A DNA stretch of 64,000 nt, from contig CAZBMW010000001.1 in the NCBI GenBank assembly GCA_964493425.1, positions 1-64,000 of the forward strand, written 5' to 3'. The stretch comes from CAYLMG01 sp964493425. GTDB taxonomy: Bacteria; Planctomycetota; Phycisphaerae; Sedimentisphaerales; Anaerobacaceae. Shown in pieces: positions 25,063 through 33,837 of this stretch (its first letter is position 1; the number at the start of each line of letters is the position of its first letter). A program made the translations under genes and the position numbers. The notes below the pieces were generated by a model. The model did no database searches. It was not told the DNA's origin and was given only the letters and a program-made list of their open reading frames with translations.

Positions 25063-25692
25063 ATGAAGCGGGTATTAAGAGATTATCCGCAGGTTTCGTT
25101 AAAGCCGGAAGAGCTGGACGGCAGGATAGATTTTGTGCGCATTTTCGGACGTGCTGGACCTGTTCATATCGACGTTGGGACGGGCAGGGCGACTTTTTTG
25201 TTGAGCCAGGCAAAGGCTCAGCCGGAAGTTAATTTTCTTGGGATAGAGCAGGCAAATAAATATTACCGGTACGCAGTTGACAGAATCGGTCGATGGGGAT
25301 TGACTAACGTAAAGATAATCAGAACGGATGTGCAAACTTTTATAGCGGAGTTCATACCCGACAGTTCAGTCGATTTTTACCATATCTATTTTCCTGACCC
25401 GTGGCCGAAAAAACGTCACCATAAAAGAAGGTTCATCAAGGCCGAAAACTTAAATCAGATATTGCGGACTTTGAAGGCTGGCGGCATAGTTCAGGTTGCG
25501 ACTGACCACGAGGATTATTACCAGGTTATTGAAAAACTATTGATTGAAAAGAAGGATTTGCTTGAGCGGATAGATTTTATCGCTGCTGCATCAGCAAAAG
25601 AGGGCGAATTCGTCGGCACTAACTATGAGAGGAAATATATCAGGGATAGCAGGGCGGTTTATATAGTCGCAGTGAGAAAGAAGAGCGATTAG
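25063..25692 (+). CDS. trmB: tRNA (guanine-46-N7)-methyltransferase
   Basis: 209 residues from ATG 25063; a TTG two codons earlier is less likely. The SAM-binding loop is IDVGTGRATFLLS. The signature YFPDPWPKKRHHKRRF and the C-terminal TNYERKY are those of TrmB. It methylates N7 of G46 in the variable loop of tRNAs, using S-adenosylmethionine, in the cytoplasm. The ribosome-binding site is weak. The gene converges on the nitroreductase at 25797 with a palindromic repeat between them. Confidence 0.95.
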   Translation: MKRVLRDYPQVSLKPEELDGRIDFVRIFGRAGPVHIDVGTGRATFLLSQAKAQPEVNFLGIEQANKYYRYAVDRIGRWGLTNVKIIRTDVQTFIAEFIPDSSVDFYHIYFPDPWPKKRHHKRRFIKAENLNQILRTLKAGGIVQVATDHEDYYQVIEKLLIEKKDLLERIDFIAAASAKEGEFVGTNYERKYIRDSRAVYIVAVRKKSD

Positions 25693-25704
25693 CTTGCAGT
25701 GTGA

Positions 25705-25757
25705 GAAATCCGAAACAAATTTAAAATTCAAATGTTCAAATTTTTAAAACGTTTCGG
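25705..25757. repeat. Palindromic dispersed repeat, possible bidirectional terminator
   Basis: CCGAAAC (25710-25716) pairs with GTTTCGG (25751-25757), and the interior AAATTTAAAATT/AAATTTTTAAAA is largely complementary. It lies between convergent genes, so it could terminate both. GAAATCCGAAACAAATT at 25705-25721 is identical to the reverse complement of 12533-12549. Confidence 0.65.
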
Positions 25758-25796
25758 TCATTTTCGTATTGATAATTTTCTTTTTTTTGTTTTGGG

Positions 25797-26372
25797 CTAT
25801 TCGTTTTTCAGGATTATATCGTCAAGCTTTCGCTTAGGGACGTGATGTGTGCCGTTGCTGTCGCGCCAGTATTTTATGTCACCGTCGGGGCCGAGTTCTT
25901 CGAGGACGACCTTTTCCTTCGGCACGCCGAGGGCAATGACAAGAAGAATCTCGAGGTGTCTATCTATTTTGAGAGTTTTTCTCAAGGCGTCTCTGTCTAT
26001 CGAGGCGAAGATGCAGCCGGCAAGACCTTTTTCTGTTGCGCCCAGAAGTATACTCTGAGCGGCTATGCCGTGGTCGCAGAAGAAATTTTTGTATATTTTG
26101 GTGTCACCAAGTATGACGATGTAGGCGGCTGGCCTTTCGCCCTCGTCGGGGCCTGGCCAGTCGGTCAAATACGCCGCCCAGCGCAGATGCTGGAATATAG
26201 CGGTGTTTTTTCCGGCGTCGCAGGAAAGAATGTACTTTAAGGATTGTAAATTTCCCGCGCTGGCGGATAGTCTGGCCAAGTTAACGAGCTCTCGCAGCGT
26301 TTGCTCTTCAATCTTTTTTTCCTGGTAGAAACGTCTGCAGCTTCTGTTTTTAATTACCAAATCTTTTATCAT
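25797..26372 (-). CDS. Nitroreductase family flavoprotein
   Basis: 191 residues. It begins NRSCRRFYQEKKI, the FMN-phosphate-binding start of the family, followed by ARLSASAGNLQSLKYI and the late segment HGIAAQSILLGATEKGLAGC that packs against the flavin. Such FMN enzymes reduce nitro, quinone or enone compounds with NAD(P)H. The start is only four bases downstream of the beta-galactosidase stop, so it is cotranscribed and possibly translationally coupled. The physiological substrate is unknown. A second, different nitroreductase lies at 30340. Confidence 0.87.
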   Translation of the reverse strand: MIKDLVIKNRSCRRFYQEKKIEEQTLRELVNLARLSASAGNLQSLKYILSCDAGKNTAIFQHLRWAAYLTDWPGPDEGERPAAYIVILGDTKIYKNFFCDHGIAAQSILLGATEKGLAGCIFASIDRDALRKTLKIDRHLEILLVIALGVPKEKVVLEELGPDGDIKYWRDSNGTHHVPKRKLDDIILKNE

Positions 26373-26376
26373 TGTT

Positions 26377-29300
26377 TTAGTTTAACTGAGGCAGTTTCCG
26401 TCGAGCAATGTCAGCGGTTTTGCCCATTGCTGGTGCGTACGGCCTGAGTGTGAATTTATAGCTGTACGGCTTTGCCAGCAAGGTGTATTCGCGGTGCGTT
26501 CTCGCACCCCAGCTATTATCGCCGCCGACACCCATCTGCTTATAATCTATGTTGAGCGTGATGAAGTCACGTCTCGGCAGCTCGTTTATGTGTTTTGCCT
26601 GTTCCAGATCTTCCATCGAGTACGGCCAGGCACTGACGTCAATCAACGGCTCGCCGATGGCTAAAAGTCCGCTGCCATTATCGTTTGCAAACAGGACCCA
26701 ACGTACGTCACTTTTGTTGCCGTTCTCCTGCGGGCGAACATAAGTGTGAATATTTTCTTCGACAGTTCCGTCGTACAGACCGACAGCAGCACCGGTTTTT
26801 CTGTCCCAGTAGGTTTCTTGCGGTCCTCGGCCGAGCCAGGTCATCTTATTGTATTCGCCCCCTATCGCCATTTGCATTCCGAATCGCAGCAGGTCGGGCA
26901 ATCTGTCGCCTTTCGGCTCAAAACTATTTTCGATTGATACATCGCCGCTTCCGTAAATCGTATAGACAATAGTATGCTGCGAGCCTTCGCCAACGGGTAT
27001 GGCATATTTAGCTGTCACTTTCACGACGCTCGGCTTTGGTTGTTCCGCTGTTACTTTTTCGAGTTTTCTTCTTTTGGCTGCATCTTTCCAGGTTCCCTGT
27101 CTTTCGGGCATCTTGTTGCCGTTATCGTTATCGGTGGGGACGCGCCAGAAATTCGGTGCAGGGGCGGCTGTGATAAGCTCTTTTCCGCCGGCGGTGAACG
27201 ATTCGATTGCACCGCTTGCCTTACCAATTTTTACTGAAAAATCCTTTCTCTTAATTATGACAGCATTGGCTTTGTCGTCGAGGGTGAGTTGCGGTATGCT
27301 GTTAATATCTATAACATCCGGCTCGGCATACCAGGGCAGCTTGAACTGGTCCCAAGCGACGATGTGTCCTTTTTCCGCCCAGATTGTACTTTCTGCAAGG
27401 GAGAAAATGACCTTCAGATAATACTCGACTCCTTTTTCGATTGCTGGCTTTTGCAGCGGGATTTGGATCTCTTTGCTTTGTCCTGCGGCGAGTGACATTT
27501 TCGGCAATGATCCTTTCTGGATAACCACACCGTCGGCTGTTACCTCGAAAGAAATATCGGCAAAGTCGAGATTTTTGAAGATATACTTGTTATGAACGGT
27601 GAGCTTTCCCCCGGCTAAATCGACAGGTGTAACTTTGATGTTCTGGTAAACCTTTTTGACCTCGTAAAGCGATGGGTTTGGTGTTCTGTCGGGCATTACT
27701 ATACCGTTACAGCAGAAGTTGCCGTCGTGTTTTTCCTCGCCGTAGTCGCCACCGTAAGCCCAGAACATTCTGCCCTGGCTGTCTTTGTTTCTCAGTCCCT
27801 GGTCAGCCCAGTCCCAGATGCTACCTCCCTGAAGGCTTTTATACTCTTCGATGGTGTCCCAGTAATCCTGCAGGTTGCCGACGCTGTTGCCCATAGCGTG
27901 GGCATATTCGCACATAATCAGCGGCCGGTTCGGCTCTCGCCGAGCGTATCTTCTTATGTACGAAATCGATGAATACATCGGGCAGACGATATCGGTGTAT
28001 GGTTTTTGTCTTGCCGGTTCATACTGCACCAGCCTGGAGGAATCCCTGTCGTGGGCCCAGGCACTTGCCGCCTCGAAGTTGGTTCCGTCACCGGCTTCGT
28101 TTCCCAGCGACCATATTATTACCGAGGGATGATTTTTATCGCGCTCAACCATCCTTTGAACTCTTTCCATATGTGCATGTTTCCACAGCGGGTCATTGGC
28201 GATTGGATTTTCGTGATGGCCCATACCGTGCGATTCGATGTTGGCCTCATCAATCAAATAGATACCGTATTTGTCGCACAGCTCGTACCATACGGGGCTG
28301 TCGGGATAATGTGATGTGCGAACAGTATTGATATTGTTTTGTTTTAATAGTCTGAGGTCTTCAATCATTCGCGAGTATGGGATTGCTCTGCCGTGGTCGG
28401 GGTCGTGCTCGTGCCTATCGACGCCTTTTATGTAGATTGCTTTGCCGTTAACGAGGAGCTGGCCATCTTTGATTTCTACTTTTCTGAAACCGAAATTGCA
28501 CCGCTGAACCTCAAGCACATTGCCTTTGGCGTCCTTGAGTGTCAGCAGAACGGTGTAAAGGTTCGGCTCTTCGGCGGACCACTTTTTCGGATTTTGAACG
28601 TTGGCTTGCAGGACGATTTCTTTTTCCTCACTGGCCTTAATCGACTCGGTTAATCCCGCTTTTGAAGAGACTATCTGTTTACCATCGGCGTCAATCAGCT
28701 TTAATTCGATATCTGCTTTTTTTACGGTTTTTTTTGAATAGTTTTTTACTTTAGCTGTTGCTATCAGTTTTGCGTTTTTGTAATTTTCGTCCAGTTCGCT
28801 TCGCACAAAGAAATCTCTTATGTGCAGTTTCGGTGTGGAGAACAGGTACACGTCACGATAGATTCCGCTGAGCCGCCAGGTGTCCTGGTCTTCGAGATAG
28901 CTGCCGTCACACCAGCGGTAAACTTCGGCAGCGACAGCATTCTTGCCTTTTCGCAGGTATTTTGTGATGTTGAATTCGGCAGGCGTCATACTGTCCTGGC
29001 TGTAGCCGACTTTCTTGCCGTTTACCCAGAGATAGAAAGCGCTCATCACACCGTCAAAGTGTATGAAGACCTGCCTGCCTTTCCATTGGTCGGGGATTGT
29101 AAATGTTTTTCGATAGGAGCCGACAGGATTGTAATCGCGGTCAACGTAAGGCGGATTTTTTGGAAAGGGATAGCCTGCATTAATATATATTGGCCGGCCG
29201 AAACCTCTCATCTCCCAGTTGCTGGGGACATCGATTTGGCCGAAGCCGCTGTCGTCAAAATTGGTCTTGTAAAAATCCACCGGCCTGTCTGCCGGCCTGA

Positions 29301-29580
29301 TGACCCAGTTGAATTTCCAGATGCCGTTCAGCGACTTGTAGTTCGGCGAGTCCGGCCTTGAGCCGCGTAGAGCCGATTCGGCATCATCAAAGGGTAAAAG
29401 CGTGCAGTGACCCGGCTCTTTATTTTGACCTACCATCTCGGGATTTTCCCAATCGTTAACTTCGGGCTGTCGTACAGCCTCGGGTGCTTTTTTCTGCATT
29501 TTCCTGAGTGCATCACTGCACGATAACAGCAATGTCGAGAATGCTATGGCAATGATAAGTGACAATTTAGCTGATTTCAT
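26377..29580 (-). CDS. Lipoprotein beta-galactosidase, glycoside hydrolase family 2
   Basis: 1067 residues; GAAGGAGTGGTAAT precedes ATG 29580. The N-terminus is a lipoprotein signal (LSLIIAIAFSTLLLSC, lipid Cys at 21), so the enzyme is anchored to a membrane facing outward. The GH2 order is complete: jelly-roll sugar-binding domain (NGIWKFNW ... PSNWEMRGFGRPIY), beta-sandwich domains, and a TIM barrel with acid/base E495 in WSLGNEAG and nucleophile E558 in IMCEYAHAMGNS. The C-terminal small-chain domain follows (NYDKQMG-like DYKQMGVGGDNSWG). It hydrolyses beta-galactosides, probably from algal or plant glycans. It lies between a GYD gene and a nitroreductase gene on one strand. Confidence 0.95.
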   Translation of the reverse strand: MKSAKLSLIIAIAFSTLLLSCSDALRKMQKKAPEAVRQPEVNDWENPEMVGQNKEPGHCTLLPFDDAESALRGSRPDSPNYKSLNGIWKFNWVIRPADRPVDFYKTNFDDSGFGQIDVPSNWEMRGFGRPIYINAGYPFPKNPPYVDRDYNPVGSYRKTFTIPDQWKGRQVFIHFDGVMSAFYLWVNGKKVGYSQDSMTPAEFNITKYLRKGKNAVAAEVYRWCDGSYLEDQDTWRLSGIYRDVYLFSTPKLHIRDFFVRSELDENYKNAKLIATAKVKNYSKKTVKKADIELKLIDADGKQIVSSKAGLTESIKASEEKEIVLQANVQNPKKWSAEEPNLYTVLLTLKDAKGNVLEVQRCNFGFRKVEIKDGQLLVNGKAIYIKGVDRHEHDPDHGRAIPYSRMIEDLRLLKQNNINTVRTSHYPDSPVWYELCDKYGIYLIDEANIESHGMGHHENPIANDPLWKHAHMERVQRMVERDKNHPSVIIWSLGNEAGDGTNFEAASAWAHDRDSSRLVQYEPARQKPYTDIVCPMYSSISYIRRYARREPNRPLIMCEYAHAMGNSVGNLQDYWDTIEEYKSLQGGSIWDWADQGLRNKDSQGRMFWAYGGDYGEEKHDGNFCCNGIVMPDRTPNPSLYEVKKVYQNIKVTPVDLAGGKLTVHNKYIFKNLDFADISFEVTADGVVIQKGSLPKMSLAAGQSKEIQIPLQKPAIEKGVEYYLKVIFSLAESTIWAEKGHIVAWDQFKLPWYAEPDVIDINSIPQLTLDDKANAVIIKRKDFSVKIGKASGAIESFTAGGKELITAAPAPNFWRVPTDNDNGNKMPERQGTWKDAAKRRKLEKVTAEQPKPSVVKVTAKYAIPVGEGSQHTIVYTIYGSGDVSIENSFEPKGDRLPDLLRFGMQMAIGGEYNKMTWLGRGPQETYWDRKTGAAVGLYDGTVEENIHTYVRPQENGNKSDVRWVLFANDNGSGLLAIGEPLIDVSAWPYSMEDLEQAKHINELPRRDFITLNIDYKQMGVGGDNSWGARTHREYTLLAKPYSYKFTLRPYAPAMGKTADIARRKLPQLN

Positions 29581-29619
29581 ATTACCACTCCTTCAAAAAG
29601 TATATTGTTTGTCAACAGC

Positions 29620-29666
29620 AACACGACCTTGAAGCCCACGACCTCACCGTGAGGCGGGCCCGTGTT
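29620..29666 (-). promoter_or_regulatory. Nested hairpin between GYD and beta-galactosidase genes
   Basis: Three nested complementary arms: AACACG/CGTGTT, GCCC/GGGC and CCTCA/TGAGG. No T-run follows on the minus strand, so it is not a standard terminator. It may be an RNA-processing or attenuation site that sets the ratio of the two genes. Confidence 0.45.
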
Positions 29667-29706
29667 ATTCAAAAAGACCAAAACTGCGCTTATTAACAGT
29701 TCACGG

Positions 29707-29997
29707 TTACAGCTTAGAGACGATTTCTTTCATTTCTGCTGCGTTAAAGGCTCGCAGTGTTTGTGTTCTTACATTGCCGAGCGAGGCCAGGCTGACCATC
29801 GCCGCTGCTGCCGCCTCGTCATTGGCGGCTTCCATTATAATTACAGCGTCGAAAGTGCCCATCGTCCAGTAGATGTTTTTGACGGTTACGCCTGATTTTT
29901 GTGCCATTGTCTTGAATTTTTCAGCTCTGTCCGGGGAGGCTTTGAAATTCCGCACTCCCTGCTCGGTTAAATTAACTAATGAAATGAACATTGCCAT
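29707..29997 (-). CDS. GYD domain protein
   Basis: 96 residues after GAAAGGAGCTTACTT. The sequence FISLVNLTEQGVRNFKASPD and YWTMGTFDAVIIMEAANDE is the small alpha/beta ferredoxin-like GYD domain (here GTFD for the GYD triplet). Members are cytoplasmic and of unknown biochemical function. The gene is upstream of the beta-galactosidase gene on the same strand. Confidence 0.85.
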   Translation of the reverse strand: MAMFISLVNLTEQGVRNFKASPDRAEKFKTMAQKSGVTVKNIYWTMGTFDAVIIMEAANDEAAAAAMVSLASLGNVRTQTLRAFNAAEMKEIVSKL

Positions 29998-30140
29998 AAG
30001 TAAGCTCCTTTCTTTTTATTAAACCGTTCACTACCGGCTTTAATTTTGTAGTTTTTTCGTTTGACTATTGTACCTTGGATAGGGCTGAATTTACAGAACT
30101 TTTCTCAAATTTTGCAGCTGCACTCTAGTTTTGAAATGAG

Positions 30141-30214
30141 TGGGCGGTACAGGACTTGAACCTGTGACCCCCTGCGTGTAAAGCAGGTGCTCTGGCCAAC
30201 TGAGCTAACCGCCC
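30141..30214 (-). tRNA. tRNA-Val (anticodon TAC)
   Basis: Complete cloverleaf on the minus strand: acceptor GGGCGGT/ACCGCCC, D-stem GCTC/GAGC, anticodon stem CCTGC/GCAGG with loop TTTACAC, and T-arm ACAGGTTCAAGTCCTGT. Discriminator A; CCA is not encoded. Confidence 0.97.
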
Positions 30215-30249
30215 AAAAATCAATCGGCGATAAAAACCTGATACTCAAA

Positions 30250-30278
30250 AGGATACACGTTTTTGATCCTTGCGTCAA
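30250..30278 (-). promoter_or_regulatory. Promoter of tRNA-Val
   Basis: On the minus strand: TTGACG (30278-30273), 17-base spacer, TATCCT (30255-30250), 36 bases upstream of the mature tRNA 5' end. Confidence 0.65.
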
Positions 30279-30339
30279 TAATTTTGATTGTTTATATTAG
30301 CAGGCTGTCAATGCGTAGAAAACAAATTTGAAAGACAGG

Positions 30340-30855
30340 ATGATGACAGTTCTGGAAGCTATAAAAAAACGATACTCGTGCAGGGCGTATCTGGACAAGT
30401 CTGTTGAGGCCGAAAAGCTGCAGCAGATTCTTGAGGCGGCAAGGCTTGCACCGTCGGCAAAGAATCTGCAGGACTGGCGATTCGTTGTAGTAACCGAAAA
30501 AGAGAAAAAGCAAAGATTAGCTGAGGCAGCAAACAATCAAACTTTTATTGCACAAGCAGGAGCTGTTATTGTTGCCTGCAGTATCAGCAATTATGTGATG
30601 CGTTGCGGCCAGGCGGTAGGACCGATAGACGTAGCAATAGCTCTGGAGCATATGTGCCTGCAGGCGACGGAATTGGGGCTTGCGAGCTGTTGGATAGGGT
30701 CATTTTATCCGGAAAAGGTCAGGCCGATTGCAAATATCCCGAAAGATGCTACAATCATAGAGCTGCTCGCAATCGGCTATCCTGCGGACGCACAGAAACA
30801 GCCGAGCCGGGAACCGATGGAAAAAATCGTCAGCTTCGAGAGCTGGAAGCTCTGA
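30340..30855 (+). CDS. Nitroreductase family flavoprotein
   Basis: 171 residues from ATG 30340 (a second ATG follows at 30343); AAAGACAGG lies just upstream and an earlier TTG at 30328 is unlikely. LEAIKKRYSCRAYLDKSV and ARLAPSAKNLQDWRFVVV are the FMN-binding start, and ALEHMCLQATELGLASCWIG is the second flavin-contacting helix. Such enzymes are cytoplasmic NAD(P)H-dependent FMN reductases of broad specificity. It is shorter than typical nitroreductases (about 200-220) and differs from the one at 25797. It stands alone upstream of a tRNA gene. Confidence 0.87.
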   Translation: MMTVLEAIKKRYSCRAYLDKSVEAEKLQQILEAARLAPSAKNLQDWRFVVVTEKEKKQRLAEAANNQTFIAQAGAVIVACSISNYVMRCGQAVGPIDVAIALEHMCLQATELGLASCWIGSFYPEKVRPIANIPKDATIIELLAIGYPADAQKQPSREPMEKIVSFESWKL

Positions 30856-30893
30856 GAAGCAGCGTATTCGCACGACGCGATATGATAGAGTTT

Positions 30894-30964
30894 GGGGACG
30901 TGGTGTAATGGGAGCACGTGGCGGTCGCATCGCCGAAATGAGGGTTCGATTCCCTTCGTCTCCA
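30894..30964 (+). tRNA. tRNA-Ala (anticodon CGC)
   Basis: Acceptor GGGGACG/CGTCTCC contains the G3:U70 wobble that identifies alanine tRNAs. D-arm GTG/CAC, anticodon stem TGGCG/CGCCG with loop GTCGCAT, and T-arm GAGGG/CCCTT. Total 71 bases with a short D-arm; CCA is not encoded. Purine at position 32 is uncommon. Confidence 0.85.
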
Positions 30965-31056
30965 TTTGAGCAAAGAATATGAAGGGTAGGAAAGAGGCAG
31001 CGGACGACGAAACGGTTGTGATTTGAGGGGTTTTTAGGCGTTCTGAGGCGGAATTG

Positions 31057-31138
31057 CGAAATTTTTAAGAATTTTTTAAAAATTTTTGAATTTTTTTCAA
31101 AAATTGTCTTTGCATCAGCTTTTTCAATTATATAGAAT
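31057..31138 (+). promoter_or_regulatory. Strong promoter with A/T-tract upstream element for the tRNA-Thr/tuf unit
   Basis: -35 TTGCAT (31110-31115), 17-base spacer, -10 TAGAAT (31133-31138). It is preceded by about 50 bases of phased A and T tracts resembling an UP element. It sits about 200 bases upstream of tRNA-Thr. The rest of 30965-31335 shows no gene. Confidence 0.6.
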
Positions 31139-31335
31139 AACGTGTTTATATTAAAATAGAGTGGTTTTTTGAGGTATTCTTGCGGATTTTGGTTCTTTAT
31201 TTCGCAGGAAGGGAGGGTGTTGTTTATTATTTATTGCGCATCAAGTGTATATTTGCAGCTTGATACGAAAAGAGAGACACTTTGTAGTTTTAAAGAGCGC
31301 TATCAGATTTGTTAGTGAAGTGAGACTATCAATTT

Positions 31336-31408
<73 letters not shown>

Positions 31409-31603
31409 AAATGCAAATAAGGTCGAGAAGTTTGGCGGCGTGAAGATGTAAAGGCTGAAGCAGGTTTGTTAATGCGGTTGCAGCGTTTGGATTAAAGCGC
31501 CCGGCTGGAATTTGATAGAAAGTATTGAGTTTGAAGTTTATTGTGAGATAAATATTAAGGAAGAGAAAAGAAATAGAACGGAATATTGGAGGTTAATATT
31601 ACA

Positions 31604-32830
31604 ATGGCAAAGGCAGTATTTGAGAGAACAAAACCGCACGTTAATGTTGGAACAATCGGACACGTTGACCACGGCAAGACGACCCTGACGGCTGCGATGA
31701 CGAAAGTAATGGAGCTTAAGGGTCTGTCCAGCTTTAAGAGTTACGATGATATCGCCAAGGCATCAGAAGCCCAGGGCCGGCGAGATGAAACCAAAATTTT
31801 GACAATCGCTACGGCTCACGTTGAGTACGAGACTGAGAACAGACATTATGCGCACATAGATTGTCCCGGTCATGCGGACTACGTTAAGAATATGATTACG
31901 GGAGCGGCCCAGATGGACGGTACAATTCTTGTAGTCTCCGCCAGTGACGGGCCTATGCCTCAAACACGCGAACATATACTGCTTGCCAGGCAGGTTAACG
32001 TTCCGAAGATTGTGGTTTTTCTCAATAAGGTTGAGCTTGTGGATGACCCCGAGCTGCTGGACCTTGTAGAGCTGGAGATAAGGGAGCTGTTGAATAAGTA
32101 TGAGTTTCCGGGAGATGAGACGCCTATTATACGCGGTTCGGCGCTAAAAGCGATGAAGGCAGAGAGCCTGGATGACCCCATTTGTGAGCCGATAGTAGAG
32201 CTGCTTAAGGTTATGGATGAGTATATCCCTGTGCCGAAGCGTGAAGTTGATAAACCTTTCCTTATGCCGGTTGAAGACGTTTTTAGTATTAAGGGCCGGG
32301 GGACGGTAGGTACAGGCAGAGTTGAACGAGGAATAATCAAGGTGGGAGATGAAGTGGAAATAGTCGGTCTGGCCAAGGAGACCCGTAAGACAATAGCGAC
32401 CGGGGTAGAGATGTTCAATAAAACGCTGGATGAGGGCAGAGCCGGCGATAACATCGGGGTACTGCTGCGTGGGGTTGAGAAAAAGGAGCTCGAGCGCGGT
32501 CAGGTTATAGCAGCGCCTGGTAGTATAACACCTCATACGAAGTTTGAGGCGGAGGTTTATGTACTGACCAAAGAAGAGGGCGGCCGGCATACGCCGTTTT
32601 TCCCGAACTATAAACCGCAATTCTATTTCAGGACAACAGATGTAACAGGAACAGTTCTTGAGATTAAGAGCAGGGAAGGAAAACCGGCAGAGATGTGTAT
32701 GCCGGGTGATAATATAGCAATGGAAGTAGAAATTATTTCGCCTATAGCGATGGAGGAAGGTCTTCGTTTTGCTATTAGGGAAGGCGGCAGGACAGTAGGA
32801 GCCGGTGTGGTTGCCAAGATACTTGCGTAG
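31604..32830 (+). CDS. tuf: Elongation factor Tu with divergent switch I
   Basis: 408 residues from ATG 31604, preceded by TTGGAGG 12 bases upstream; a TTG at 31586 overlaps that ribosome-binding site and is rejected. The P-loop GHVDHGKT and DCPGH are normal. The segment after FKSYDDI reads AKASEAQGRRDETKILTI, where most EF-Tu proteins have a shorter stretch ending RGITI, so switch I is about five residues longer and lacks the Arg-Gly. The guanine-recognition motif is NKVE (141-144) instead of NKxD. It carries aminoacyl-tRNA to the ribosome with GTP. I recall a comparable RGITI-less switch I in other Planctomycetes, so that part may be a lineage trait. Confidence 0.96.
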   Translation: MAKAVFERTKPHVNVGTIGHVDHGKTTLTAAMTKVMELKGLSSFKSYDDIAKASEAQGRRDETKILTIATAHVEYETENRHYAHIDCPGHADYVKNMITGAAQMDGTILVVSASDGPMPQTREHILLARQVNVPKIVVFLNKVELVDDPELLDLVELEIRELLNKYEFPGDETPIIRGSALKAMKAESLDDPICEPIVELLKVMDEYIPVPKREVDKPFLMPVEDVFSIKGRGTVGTGRVERGIIKVGDEVEIVGLAKETRKTIATGVEMFNKTLDEGRAGDNIGVLLRGVEKKELERGQVIAAPGSITPHTKFEAEVYVLTKEEGGRHTPFFPNYKPQFYFRTTDVTGTVLEIKSREGKPAEMCMPGDNIAMEVEIISPIAMEEGLRFAIREGGRTVGAGVVAKILA

Positions 32831-32973
32831 CCGGTTACAAATCTTTAGTCAACGAAGAGTGAAACCTGATTTTATGTTTGAGACTGATGGCCTGCGGGTC
32901 ATCGTCAAATTGAGGGATTTTTTATCGGTGTGGGCAGAATGTTGTCGGCGGTTTTTTGAGGCCGAAATAAGTT

Positions 32974-33144
32974 ATGGCTAAGAAGAAAAGTAAAAGAGAA
33001 TTCGTATGGCTTGAATGCAAAGAGTGCGGCAGCAGAAATTATCGAACAAATGTGAGTGTAGCAGAAGGGGCGCCAAAGATTCAATTGCAGAAGTTTTGCA
33101 GCAAGGAAAGGCGGCATACAACTCATAAGATGCGGAGGAAATAA
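32974..33144 (+). CDS. rpmG: Ribosomal protein L33
   Basis: 56 residues, starting MAKKKSKREFVWLECKECGS. It contains the L33 pattern CKECGSRNY and the later FCSKERRHTTHK. The second zinc pair, usually CxxC, is reduced to a single Cys, so zinc binding may be lost or incomplete. It lies between tuf and tRNA-Trp, where bacterial rpmG commonly precedes secE. Confidence 0.92.
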   Translation: MAKKKSKREFVWLECKECGSRNYRTNVSVAEGAPKIQLQKFCSKERRHTTHKMRRK

Positions 33145-33204
33145 GAGACCGGATTAGGAATTTAAGTTTTTTTGGGCGATTTTCGAGGTGAGTATATTTG
33201 ATGT

Positions 33205-33277
33205 AGGCCAGTAGCTCAATGGGTAGAGCGTCGGTCTCCAAAACCGAAGGTTGGGGGTTCGAAGCCTCCCTGGCCTG
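33205..33277 (+). tRNA. tRNA-Trp (anticodon CCA)
   Basis: Acceptor AGGCCAG/CTGGCCT, D-stem GCTC/GAGC, anticodon stem TCGGT/ACCGA with loop CTCCAAA, T-arm GGGGG/CCTCC, discriminator G. CCA is not encoded. Position between rpmG and secE is typical. Confidence 0.97.
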
Positions 33278-33350
33278 CTTTCTATTGAGCTGGAGACTGT
33301 TTTCTGCGATAGAGCGTAACCGAGACGAGTGAAAAGGGATTATCTGCGAT

Positions 33351-33752
33351 ATGGCGTTTAATATTTATAAACCAGGCCTGGGCAAATACACGAGATTGTA
33401 CAGCGCCGTTGCTTTAGCGGTGTTAGTCGGTCTCGGCTGTTGGCGTCTTTATGCGAAGTTAGTAAACATTAGGTGGGGATTAAGCAAGGAGGCGGGTTTT
33501 TTGATATCCCGGCTGGTACCGGCAGCTTTGTTCGCAATCCTGGGTCTTTTAGTCTATTGGTTTTTAAACAAGCCGGTGGTTGCAGATTTTTTGATTGCCG
33601 CTGAAGGCGAGATGAAAAAGGTAAGCTGGTCGAGCAGAAAGGAAATAGTAGTTTCGACCTTTATAGTCATAGTTGTTGTTATAATGCTGGCAGTGCTTAT
33701 TGGTCTAACAGATCTGATATTTTCGGTATTTTTCGCTGCTATTTTGAAGTAA
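33351..33752 (+). CDS. secE: Preprotein translocase subunit SecE
   Basis: 133 residues with three hydrophobic segments: about residues 18-38, 55-70 and 102-128. The conserved SecE core AAEGEMKKVSWSSRKEIVVST precedes the last segment. Two extra N-terminal membrane segments make it longer than the single-span form of many bacteria and similar in plan to E. coli SecE. It clamps SecY in the inner membrane. It precedes nusG as in most bacteria. Confidence 0.95.
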   Translation: MAFNIYKPGLGKYTRLYSAVALAVLVGLGCWRLYAKLVNIRWGLSKEAGFLISRLVPAALFAILGLLVYWFLNKPVVADFLIAAEGEMKKVSWSSRKEIVVSTFIVIVVVIMLAVLIGLTDLIFSVFFAAILK

Positions 33753-33837
33753 AGTTAACTGAGGCGCGAGACTGCGTGTCAGGACTGGATGTTGTGGGAA
33801 TTTGAGCAGGTTTTTTTGATTTGCAGGAAGTCGGCAG

